Shown here one piece after another: positions 32,571-42,039 of a stretch of 64,000 nt of DNA (positions are counted from its first letter, which is position 1; each line of letters starts with the position of its first letter). The notes below the pieces were generated by a model. That model had not been told where the DNA came from. It worked only from the letters and a program-made list of their open reading frames with translations, and did no database searches. The stretch is from the NCBI GenBank assembly GCA_029706075.1, contig JAINUG010000007.1, positions 7,627,501 to 7,691,500 of the forward strand, in the 5' to 3' direction. The position numbers and the translations under genes were made by a program. This stretch comes from Aldrovandia affinis (Eukaryota; Chordata; Actinopteri; Notacanthiformes; Halosauridae).

Positions 32571-35246
32571 AGAAGCGCAGCGATCACTCTCGGTTCAGAG
32601 CACATCACGGGGATGGTGCTGCCCATCTCCCTGAGCCGGAACAGCTCTCAGCACTTGGCTCTCGCCCTCATTGATTCCGGAGCTGTGGGGAATTTCATCA
32701 ATCTGCTTCTCACCCAGCGACTTCAAATTCCCCTGGTGACATTGAACGCCCTCCTGTCAGTCACAGCCCTGGACGGCAATTCGCTGGTATCTGGTGCCAT
32801 CACGCAGCTTATCATTTCACTTTAGGTCACCATCATGGAAAAACACACAGAACGGATGGAGTTCTTGGTTACCCACTCCCCGCAGCTACCCCTCGTGTTT
32901 AGCTACCCCTGGCTAAGCAGGCACCACCCCCACATCGACTGGAATGCAGAGAATATACTGGGCTGGGGATTGACCTGTCAGAACACCTGTCTGCTGCCTC
33001 TTCACGCCAGGAACCAGAGATTCAGGAATGGGCCCGAGTGCTGCCAGCATACAGTGACCTCCAGGCGGTGTTTAGCACACACACATCCACTCTGCCCCCT
33101 CACTGTCCGTACGACTGTGCCATTGATCCTCCCGGGGCAAGATCTTTTCGTTGGGGGGAAGAAAGATGGGGGCCTGCGGCCGTGTATTGAATACTGAGGG
33201 CTCAACAACACCACTGTGAAGAACAGGTACCCACGGTCCACGGCATTCGAGATGCTCCAGGGCGCCACCATCTTCTCCAAACTGGACCTCCAGTGCACAT
33301 ACAACCTGTTGCGCATTCGTGAGGGAGACGACCTGCCTTCAACACGCCGACCGGGCACTACGAGTACCTCGTCATGCTGTTTGGGCTTTCCAACAGTCCG
33401 TCGGTGTTCCAGGAGCTCATCAACGACATGTTGAGAGAGGCGCTCAACCGCTTTGTGTTTGTATACATGGACGACATCCTCATCTTCTCCAGGAATGTCC
33501 AGGAATATGAACAACACGTGTGACATGTCCTACAGCTGCTCCTGCGGAACACACTCTACGTCAAGCTGGAGAAGTGCGAGTTCCATGCTTCCACCATCAC
33601 ATTCCTGGGATTCATCCTACAGGCAGGCAGCATCCAGATGGACCCCGTCAAGACGCAAGCAGTTCGCCACTGGCCACGCCCCATCTCACTCAAACAGGTG
33701 CAATGCTTCCTTGGCTTCGCCAACTTTTACCGGCGATTCATTCGGGACTTCTGAACGGTGGTGACCCCACTCACTGACCTGACCCGGGGGAAGGCCAAGG
33801 ATTTCATCTGGACTCCCGAAGCTGAACAAGCCTTCCTGCATTTCAAGCAGCACCTCAGCACCCGTCCTGACGATTCTGGACCCATCTCTGCCCTTCGTGG
33901 TCGAGGTAGACACGTCCAACACTGGCATCAGAGCAGTCCTATCTCAACGGCTGAAACCAGACAAGAAGCTCCGCTCATGTGCCTTCCTGTCACACCGCTT
34001 GATGTCCACCGAGCGCAACTAGGACGTTGGGGACCGCAAACTGCTGGCCGTGAAGAGAGCTCTGGAGGAGTGGCAGCATTGGCTGGAGGGCTTGGCCCAC
34101 CCATTCACCGTTTGGACCGCCTATAAAAATCTGGAGTACCTACAGCAGACCAAGTGGTTGAACTCCCGTCAAGTGAGGTGGGCCCTGTTCTTCAACTGTT
34201 TCCAATTTACCCTCTCCTACCGCCTAGGGTCCAAGATTCATTAGCCTGACGCTCTCTCCCGGATCTTTGAAGCTCCTGACACCATCGCCCCAGTGGAGAC
34301 CATCCTCTCACCAAGCCGCATTGTCGCCCCAATCCAGTGGGGTATTGACACCGTGGTCCGTCGGGCTTTACGAGCAGAACCAGGCCCTGGCGATGGCCCG
34401 CCTAACCGCTGATTTGTTCCCTCGGCAGTACGGAACCAAGTACTGCAGTGGGGTCATGCCTCCCATCTGACCGGACACCCAGGGGTGTCTCACACCCTGG
34501 AGTTTCTCCGTCAATGGTTCTGGTGGCCTAAGATGGAGGAGGAGGTCCGGTCGTCTGTCCTGGCCTGTGCCGTGTGCACTCAGTACAAAACTCCCGGACA
34601 CGCCCCCAAGGGTTACTCCATCCTCTACCCATTCCCCGCCGCCCATGGTCCCACATCTCCATGGACTTTGTCACACGGCTACCTCCCTCGCATGGTCACA
34701 CTGCAGAACTACAGTTCACCGCCCGGTTCTGGAAGGCATTCTGCACGCTCATTGGGGCTATGGCCAGCCTCCCGTCAGGATACGACCCCCAGTCCAACAG
34801 GCAGACAGAGCAGGTGAACCAGGACATGGATACAACCCTGCGGTGCCTCTCGGCATCCAACCCCATGTCCTGGAGCCGCAATCTTCCTTGGGCCGAATAT
34901 GCTCACAACACCCTTTGCTGTTCCACCACTGGGATGTCTCCATTTGAGGCCCAGTTCGGCTACCAGCCGCCTCTCTTCCCTGACCAGGAGAGGGAGACTG
35001 GGGTACCTTCGGCTGAGCTACACGTGAGATGATGCAGACAGGCCTGGAGGAGAGCCAGGTTAGTCATCGAGTGCACCACCCAACAGCATCGCACTGACCG
35101 TCTCTGTCGTCTGACGCTCAGCTTTTGCCCTGGCCAGAGGGTCTGGTTATCGGCCCCGGACCTGCCCCTGAAGGTGGAGAACTGCAAGCTGGCTCCACGT
35201 TTCGTGGGGCCCTTCAAAGTGGTCCGCCGGGTGAATCCGGCTCTAT
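32571..35246 (+). pseudogene. Sushi-like pol, broken and internally deleted
   Basis: Plus strand. Protease LALALIDSGAVGNFI (about 32655-32700); RT with [20 protein letters not shown] and YMDD at 33464-33475; connection [15 protein letters not shown]; RNase [20 protein letters not shown] and [11 protein letters not shown]; integrase zinc part HASHLTGHPGVSHTLEFLRQ with [14 protein letters not shown] (first Asp); then a jump near 34700 that removes the second-Asp segment; [12 protein letters not shown] (Glu), and the C-terminal GPF module (APRFVGPFKVVRRVNPAL). Many stops and frameshifts. The element cannot transpose by itself. Confidence 0.88.
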
Positions 35247-35254
35247 GAGACTCT

Positions 35255-35394
35255 ATTTTTCAGTTTTTGGTAACCTAAACCTTTTTTTTTTTACCTCTGG
35301 CAGTTCACCACTTACCTTTGTACCATTTCAGGTTATTAACTGGGCTTGAACTGCTTAAATTTCAGTAAAAACTGGAAAATGGGGGTGTTCTACC
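35255..35394 (+). mobile_element. Tc1-like terminus fragment
   Basis: Contains CAGTTTTTGGTAACCTAAAC, TACCATTTCAGGTTATTAAC and AAATTTCAGTAAAAACTGG before GGGGGTGTTCTACCGG. This is the inner part of a widespread fish Tc1 inverted repeat whose full form ends in ACCGGTAGTGTA; here the last bases are altered. It abuts the truncated end of the Sushi-like element. Confidence 0.65.
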
Positions 35395-36507
35395 GGAAGC
35401 GCAAACTGCAACTTTAACTTTATGCAGTATTCATGGAGAGGTAAACAATATTCCACATGAAAAATGGAGCCATTATTTTCAGTCAATTTCTTTGTGGCCC
35501 CCCACTCCCATATTAATGTGTCATGGAGCCGAGCAATGTTGAGACGCATGCCAAAGTCAATCACTTGCGAGCATGCATGCAGGACAGCTGAAGCAGGGCT
35601 GCAGTGTTAGGTCTCAGAATGGGGAAAGTGAAGGGGTGAAGAGTGGAGGGTCAGGTTGGGGGGTTGGAGGGTTAATGGCTTCTCTTGGAGATGGCAACAG
35701 CACCTGAGTGGTGGCTGTGACCCTCCCATACCCCAGCTGTCACTCTTGGACATTGGCTTTGATGGTGGGGGTGACACATCATGGGGCTGTTTGTCTCTCA
35801 GTATTGACATCACTTCCTCTAATGAAGCTGTGAAGGCAGGGAGTCACGGGGGGAGCTCCGCGCAGTTAAGAGACACAGGAAGGAATCCATCAATGCATTT
35901 ACATGCCGTCAGATGTGTGATTTGAATTAATTCATGATTAGAATGCCTATAGTCCTTCAATCTGATTTCCTGAATTTTCCAGGGTGTATTTCAGCTTCTC
36001 CCATGGGATAGATCTGTTGGGCTTGCAAAAATGCAAACATAAGCTGTTCCCTTCAGACCAATTTTATTAAGAGAAATCACTCTTAATAAGAGTCGAGACA
36101 AAATATAAAACTCCACCTTGCCTCCCTGCCCCCATTCACAAAAGGAAGTTTTAAGTAAAGCTAAATGGTCATAAAATATGATTAAGAATTGAATCAGTTT
36201 GTTCCCATGTAAGTTAGATGAACAATATTAAGTTCCAACTCAGATATTGGAAAAAAAACCCAGAGAATATTTTGCTAGGGCCAGTTTGTGAACGGATGTA
36301 GTCTGGAACCATCTCCCTTCATTTTGGGTTGATTCTCAAAAAGCTGCATTGGTCCTGTGTGCCCAAGCATGAATCTGAGCTTGCAAAACCACAAATAAGG
36401 CTGTAAGCACACACAAGATTTGTGAAGGCCATTGACCACCTAAATGAATGCCCCAGTTGAATAAAATAGGAAAAATAGGAACATTCAAAGCTCATCTCTC
36501 TTTTCAT
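35395..36507. other. No gene seen
   Basis: No recognised exon or element. Nothing to fix its role. Confidence 0.45.
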
Positions 36508-36690
36508 TAGTCACTTTAATTTAATTTAATTTAATTTAATCAATCTTTAGCCAGGCAAGTTACTTGAGAACAAATTCTCATTTACAATAACGGCCTGGCC
36601 AAGAGGCCAAACACAGCAAACCATAATAAAATTGGACAAACAGGAATATAAAAACACACACAGGCATTAAAGATAAACAAGACACAGTAT
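36508..36690. repeat. LINE-tail-like dispersed repeat
   Basis: TTTAA pentamers at 36518-36540 followed by TCAATCTTTAGCCAGGCAAG and ACAAATTCTCATTTACAATA, a combination common in fish genomes as a dispersed-repeat end. Clade unassigned. Confidence 0.55.
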
Positions 36691-36789
36691 GAATTGTAGC
36701 AGGAGCATGAGTCTGTGAAAATGTCCATGATCAGACTGATACAGGATTGTCCAATCTCAGGGTTTTTCCAGTATGAGGCTGAGGCTCAT

Positions 36790-37483
36790 TCCAGTATGAG
36801 GCTGAGGCTGCGGCTGCGGCGCTTTGGGCCCTCAGGGAGGCTGGTGACAGCGGGGCACGATGGGCCCTCAGGGAGGCCGGCGACAGCAGGTGAGGAGAGG
36901 ACCCCTAGCAGGCTCTCAAGGGCAGCCTGGAGAGTCGTGGTTGCCTGGGGAGCCTGGACTGGTTGTGACCTTGGCATGGTGGAGGTCTAGGGGAGTGTCT
37001 GACCTGGCCTTAGGGCCTTCCTCTCCTCCTCAGTCAGGGGGAGAAGAAGCTGGTGGACAGTCCCATTCATTGGCTCTGGACAGTGGTGCCAATGATGACT
37101 GTCCCTTTCGCAGCTTCCACACCAGTGGGTATCCCACACTGGGCACACAGACCAGTGATGGTCTGGCTCCCCACACCACTCACACCAGAGAAAAATTATT
37201 CCTGTTCCCATGGGCCCCTGCCTCCGGATTCCTCCAATGGAAGGTCCACTGGAGCGGCAAAGGACAGGCAGGGCTGGGGCCAGAGAAGGGGCTCCAGCAC
37301 CTCCTTCCTGCCCATAGGCTCCTCTGCCTGGGCAAAGCCCGCCACCAGACCAAGAAGGCCTGACATCCACTCTTCCGGGCAGGCCTCCAGGTCCTCCCAG
37401 GTAACGGCCTGGCCCTCCCAGGGCCACTCCCAGGCTCTGGGCTTAGTCTGCCTCTTCACCTTGCGGCATTTTCTTTTCGCCAT
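36790..37483 (-). pseudogene. Unassigned gene relic with two tandem CCHC zinc knuckles
   Basis: Minus strand. From ATG at 37483: basic start MAKRKCRKVKRQTKPR, then TWEDLEACPEEWMSGLLGLV. A frameshift near 37200-37230 leads to a frame with two CX2CX4HX4C knuckles, CEWCGEPDHHWSVC and CGSCERDSHHWHHC, at 37080-37184, then LPLTEEERKALRPGQTLP. A further frame change leads to a tail with two PAV..LPEGP-type repeats (about 36830-36900). The ATG is preceded by a long pyrimidine tract ending CTAG, like a splice acceptor. Tandem knuckles suggest a gag-like or RNA-binding protein, but no RT, protease or integrase is attached. I do not recognise the family. Confidence 0.5.
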
Positions 37484-37628
37484 TTTTCTTTTTCTAGGGG
37501 GGGAGGAAAAGAAGTAAGGGAAAAAAAATGTTTTTTACATTTAAAAAAAGAAGTAATTAATGAAGGAAAATCTTCATCCACTCAACCACCAAGGACAATT
37601 AAATTGGCCGCATCCTCCACTATATGTA

Positions 37629-37939
37629 GCATGGTGGCAACCTCCAGACACTCATCACACCTTACACCCCAGCCAGACCTCTCCGCCTCCTCTGGCAAAC
37701 TGACTGTCCCATCCCTCCGGGCGCCTGGCAGCTGCTCCTCATAGTCTCGCCTCTTCTCTGTCCTGACCCCTTGGTGGTGGAACGACCTTCCGCAATCGGT
37801 CAGGACCACGGAATCACTTGCGATCTTCCGCAAGAGACTCAAAACCCACCTTTTCAGACTCCACTACCACTGAATTCTATACATCTAGCTAATTGTCATC
37901 ACCACTGCCTACTTGGTCAACACTATGTATCCCTGCTTA
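37629..37939 (+). mobile_element. L2 LINE fragment, left part
   Basis: Plus-strand copy of the C-terminal coding end of the L2 LINE at 15830: CTCATCACACCTTACACCCC, GGAACGACCTTCCGCAATCG and CCGCAAGAGACTCAAAACCC, ending CCACTACCACTGAA near the stop. It continues at 39376 after a solo LTR insertion. The copy is 5' truncated, as is usual for LINEs. Confidence 0.9.
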
Positions 37940-39375
37940 CTCCTTGTGGAGGGCGTCGGTCTTGACAAAATGGGAGTGGCAGGGTTGCCTTGGTTTTTTG
38001 CATGTTGTGGAGGCCTTTGGAGCAGAAGGACTTTCCGGGAGCAGGTTTGGCACTCTCACAGGGTGTGAGAGTGAACTGTTGCCCGGAAGGTTGCTCCAAA
38101 GGCCATAATTGATTTAATTATAATTTAATTGATGTTCATTGGTAAGTGATTATTCACTTACCTGTTTGTGTGTGAGAATGTGAGTGGGTGTGGTCTGTTA
38201 ATTGTTTGGTGTTTTGTGAATAGGTGTATGAATGAGCCAGGCAGGAAGTAAGTCTATTTAAGAGCAGGTAGGGCGAGTGGGGAATCAGTTAGTCTTGTCA
38301 TGCCATTCATGTGTGTGAATCAAGAGAGTGAGTCTTTGTCTTGTCATTAATGTGTCTGTCTTGAGTGGTTAGTTGTGTCATTCATGTGTGTATTCAGTGA
38401 TTGGTTGTGGCATTCATGTGTGTGTATTCAGAGTTGTTGTCTTGTCAGTCTTGTGCGCATGCATGCGTGTCGTATAGTGTTGGTGTGGTGTCAGGTGTGA
38501 CGTACTGTGGTGTGTGTTCCCCCGCAAGGGGGTTTCCGTGTCTGAGGAAGTGGAGTCTATGTTGAGTTCTGTGTGCGTTTGTCGAAAGTGACTGAGTAGA
38601 GTGCTTTCTGTGTGTGTGGGAAAGAGAGAGGGCGCCCTGAAATAGGGTCCACCTCTCGCCCTCGTTGTGATTGGAAGAGAACTCGCACTCGGGCAGTCGA
38701 GTTTTTATGGACAATGGCTCGAGAAATCTCACTGAAAGAGTGGAGTGTCTCGGGGCTGGTTGCCAGAGAACTCTCACTGTGAGGAATGGCGAGGGTCTCT
38801 GTGTGTTTGGGGCAAAAGATCATTCAGACTGAAAAGTTATCTGTGTGCATGGGTTTGGAAAGCACTTGAAAAGTCACTGGATATGTGTGTGCCTGGGGAG
38901 GTTCTAGGGGAACTCAGGTCTGAGGAGGCACAGTGTGTTGTTGAGATGTGTGTCGAGCTGTACCCTGTCCCGGTAAGTGTTGATGTGTGTTAAATGTGGA
39001 TGTATGAAGGCAGTGTGGAAAGCCACTGATTGTCTGTGTTTGTTGTGTGTTCCCCGGAAGGGGATTCCCCCCTCGGAGGAGGCGGGCTTTTGTTAAGTTT
39101 TGATTATTTTAGTTTGTTATTTTAGTTCATTGTTTTTGCCCGAAAGCTTCACGGCAAGTAGGGTGAAGACTGCCTGAAAGCTTTGCGGCAAGTAGGGTGA
39201 AGACTTTGTGTTTGTGTTTGTTTTATTTTAACCTGCTCTTCCCCAGACACGGGAGAGAGACAGAAAAAAATAAAGATCCAGTCTGTAGACCAGTAAAAAC
39301 CCACTCCTCTGCCACTTCTTACCATTGGCTGCTCTGCTCCAGTCCAGGAATTTTCACCTGGCATGTGGCACTCCT
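37940..39375 (+). repeat. 1.43-kb solo LTR with 5-bp target duplication CTCCT
   Basis: The LTR proper is 37945-39370, beginning TGTGGAGGGCG and ending GCATGTGGCA. CTCCT flanks it at 37940-37944 and 39371-39375. Inside are CTATTTAAGAGCAGG (TATA-like, about 38254) and AATAAAGATCC (39269) in plus orientation, and a 34-bp tandem duplication (39138-39171, 39172-39205). L2 sequence lies on both sides, so it is an insertion in an older LINE copy. No coding sequence was recognised in it. The length suggests a large retrovirus-like or gypsy LTR; family unknown. Confidence 0.85.
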
Positions 39376-39570
39376 CATTAATATATTTTTTTACAAATTA
39401 CTAACCTTTTCCTTCCCAGTGTTACAGGTATGGTACGCAGCTGCCTGCAATAATGTTTATCGATGTATTACTGCACTGATCTCTTGCGCGAACTATGATT
39501 GTTCCTACCATGTATTAATGCTCTCTGGATAAGAGCATCTGCTAAATGCTTAAAATGTAAATGTAAATGT
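39376..39570 (+). mobile_element. L2 LINE fragment, 3' tail
   Basis: Continues the fragment at 37629-37939. ACTAACCTTTTCCTTCCCAG and TGTTACAGGTATGGTACGCA match the 3' UTR of the minus-strand L2 copy at 15612-15829, ending CTCTGGATAAGAGCATCTGC and AAATGT repeats. Confidence 0.9.
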
Positions 39571-40315
39571 AATTGCTAGCTAGAATAACATAATATTTTC
39601 CCTGCCGAGATATGATTGAAGAATCGTGCACTAAAACCAGAAAAGTCTGCCTTAACACAGTTCGAAGAATAACCTGCCTGCTTAGCTAGCTAGCTAACAT
39701 TAGTAGCTTCCTAGTCTCTGGCCACACACATATTTCTAGTAACGTTAGCTTGCTAACTAGCCATCATTACTGTTTGCAAGAAGCTGTTATGAACTTAAAG
39801 CTAGCTAACTGTTAACGTAATGATACTAACATTATCTAATGTTAACGCTATCAAACTAACAATACTGTATATACATATGCTTAACCAACCCTCACCTCTC
39901 AGTTCAGGTTCAAAGTCATGAGGGCTTGTTCGGCACAGCCTTGTGCCAGCAAAACTTCAAGTCTCAGAATGGGTGTATTCACGCATAGGTTTCTGAATGG
40001 GTGTATTCATGTGATCTCACTAACCTGGCAGCTAACGCTATTCAATGTTAAGATAAAATGCATAAAATACAATTTTACAAAATTCTATCAAAAATAAGAG
40101 TTTCGGGACGTAAATATGTTATGTGGGCTTTTTTGGTAATATGGCTTTTTTTGTAATATTTGGAAATAGTATTTTAATTAAGAACGTTTTGTTTAAATAA
40201 GAGCGACACTGCATGTTTCCCCCCCCCCTCTCATTTGGCGCGCCCCCTATGGATGGACAGAGCCCCTAGCTTTCGTCTATATTTCCTATGCCATGGGCCG
40301 GCTTTGATTATAACT
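39569..40315 (+). repeat. 0.75-kb dispersed repeat, copy 1
   Basis: Inverted relative to 55300-56058. Shared landmarks: GTAATTGCTAGCTAGAATAA at the start, CCCTGCCGAGATATGATTGA, AACCAACCCTCACCTCTCAG, and TCTCATTTGG(C/T)GCGCC near the end. Many CTAGCTAG and AACGTTAGC motifs. No inverted ends or coding region seen. It is either an unclassified mobile element or a duplicated segment. Confidence 0.8.
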
Positions 40316-41689
40316 ATCCAGTTAAGTTGTTAATATTAACTTTGTATAATTCCATTTTTAATAACAAGCTAGCTAGCTAAATTCGCTTGCAAGGCAGATA
40401 ATAACATGACAGGCTACATTACAAAACATTATAAACAGTGTTTACTCATTGAAAAGCTGGTTTAATGTTTTCTAGTTTATATTATAAAACAACTGAACCT
40501 CTCCTTTCACGTCCCAGCTAGCTGAGCCAAATAACACAAATTACAGTTGGTCTGTGTGATCTTAGTGTGTAGACTTTGTAAGTTATCTGACACTTGGATG
40601 CTCACGGCTCACAGGGATACAGACATAAATGCAAAAGTATCAACAGCGCCATGTGGATGGATCGACAACACATACAGTAAGTAATACCTCATGAAATGAT
40701 GGATTTGAACGGAGTGCTCCTTTAAGTATCCCAGCCACAGGGAGATGTGTGCATGTTTGCCCTTTGGCATTAGAAAAAGATGGCCTGCATTCCCATTTCC
40801 ATTTCCATTTTTCCTTGCACTTCTGACAATTTGCTGCTTGTTTCTAGGCCACAACAGAACAGGGAAAAAGGACACAATACACCAGGTTATTATTCTTCAA
40901 GATGCAATACCATTTGGGTTGCAGCATCTCCCCTTTAGGTTGCTTGACTGCAGGAAAGGGGTGATAAACGGTGTGACCTCACCGGGGCCCAGGGTCAGCA
41001 AGGACAGAGAGAATTTAATATGTTCAAGTATCTCCCTGTGGCCCAAAAATAGCATTACTGATCATACTTCATCACATGCTAACATCAATTCAAGAAGGAC
41101 TAATTAAGTATATTGAAACACTACTCTTCTCACCATCCACTTCTTAAAACTGTACAAACCTTTCCAGTGCACTGGTGTGGTTTGACACTAGATGGAACAG
41201 GTGGAAGGTAACATGGGATGAAGTGTATTTTGTCTCCTGTTTTGGCAATGTGTGTATGTAAATGGTGGATTGTGATGCTGATGAAAACAGTGGGTGATGA
41301 GTGGCACATCACTGATGTGATGTGTGACAGTGGAATGGCCAGCTGAGGATGAAAGGACTCGCACCACCACACCATAGCTCCCCACCACACAGGGAGAAGA
41401 TGTGAAATTCTGGTTGATTAGCATTGTGATAGCCATGAAGCCAGACGCATTGGGAGAGGACTAAATCAAACTCTTGTGAGCAGAATCGACATCAGGGGTA
41501 GGACACACGGATCTCTTTGAGCACACCCTTGTGTCGTTGCTGTAAGAGCCTCTTCCTAATATCACCATTGCTCAATCAGCATTCTGCAGAACATAATCAC
41601 AAATCAAAAAGTGATATGGCCAAACACAATGTACTTAGACACTTACACTAAAGAGAATTAATCACAGGTAAATGAAAAACCTTAACAAG
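40316..41689. other. No gene seen
   Basis: No recognised exon or element. Confidence 0.45.
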
Positions 41690-42039
41690 GTATAGTCACA
41701 GCTTCATCTGGCACCCAAAATGGCGCTGTGAAGTGGTGTCTATCAGCGTGCATCCGCTTGTATTCGTGTTTGGTTATTTCTTGTTGTTGTTGTTTTTTGT
41801 TTTTTTTCGCATTACACACTAGCTAGGATTATTTGATTACTGGACAAATGGATTTCCCTACTGCTGTTGCAGTATACTTGAGAGAAAATCTGGACAATTT
41901 AATTCTGAAATTGGATGATTGTTGGGATCTGGTATGTTGAGGCCTTTACCATGTTGAGAACATGGTAAAGGCCACGATCAGTGGGAGAAAGTGCTTAATA
42001 GGAAGCGGGGAAGAAGAGGGGGACTCAGCACACAGGCAT

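Larger units (their letters stand above)
31048..35246 (+). mobile_element. Sushi-like Ty3/gypsy retrotransposon, 3' truncated
   Basis: Plus-strand LTR retrotransposon with the standard order gag, protease, RT, RNase H, integrase. The 5' LTR is 31048-31529. The gag resembles Sushi-ichi-type chromoviral elements, the lineage that gave rise to the mammalian RTL/PEG10 genes. Every coding part is broken by frameshifts and stops. There is no 3' LTR: coding sequence stops at about 35246 where a Tc1 end begins (35255-35394). The middle of integrase is also deleted near 34700. Confidence 0.88.

Noticed and set aside
39660-39800. CTAGCTAG/AACGTTAGC clusters as regulatory arrays
   Set aside because: Such strings are scattered over the window and in fish repeats generally; no regular spacing.
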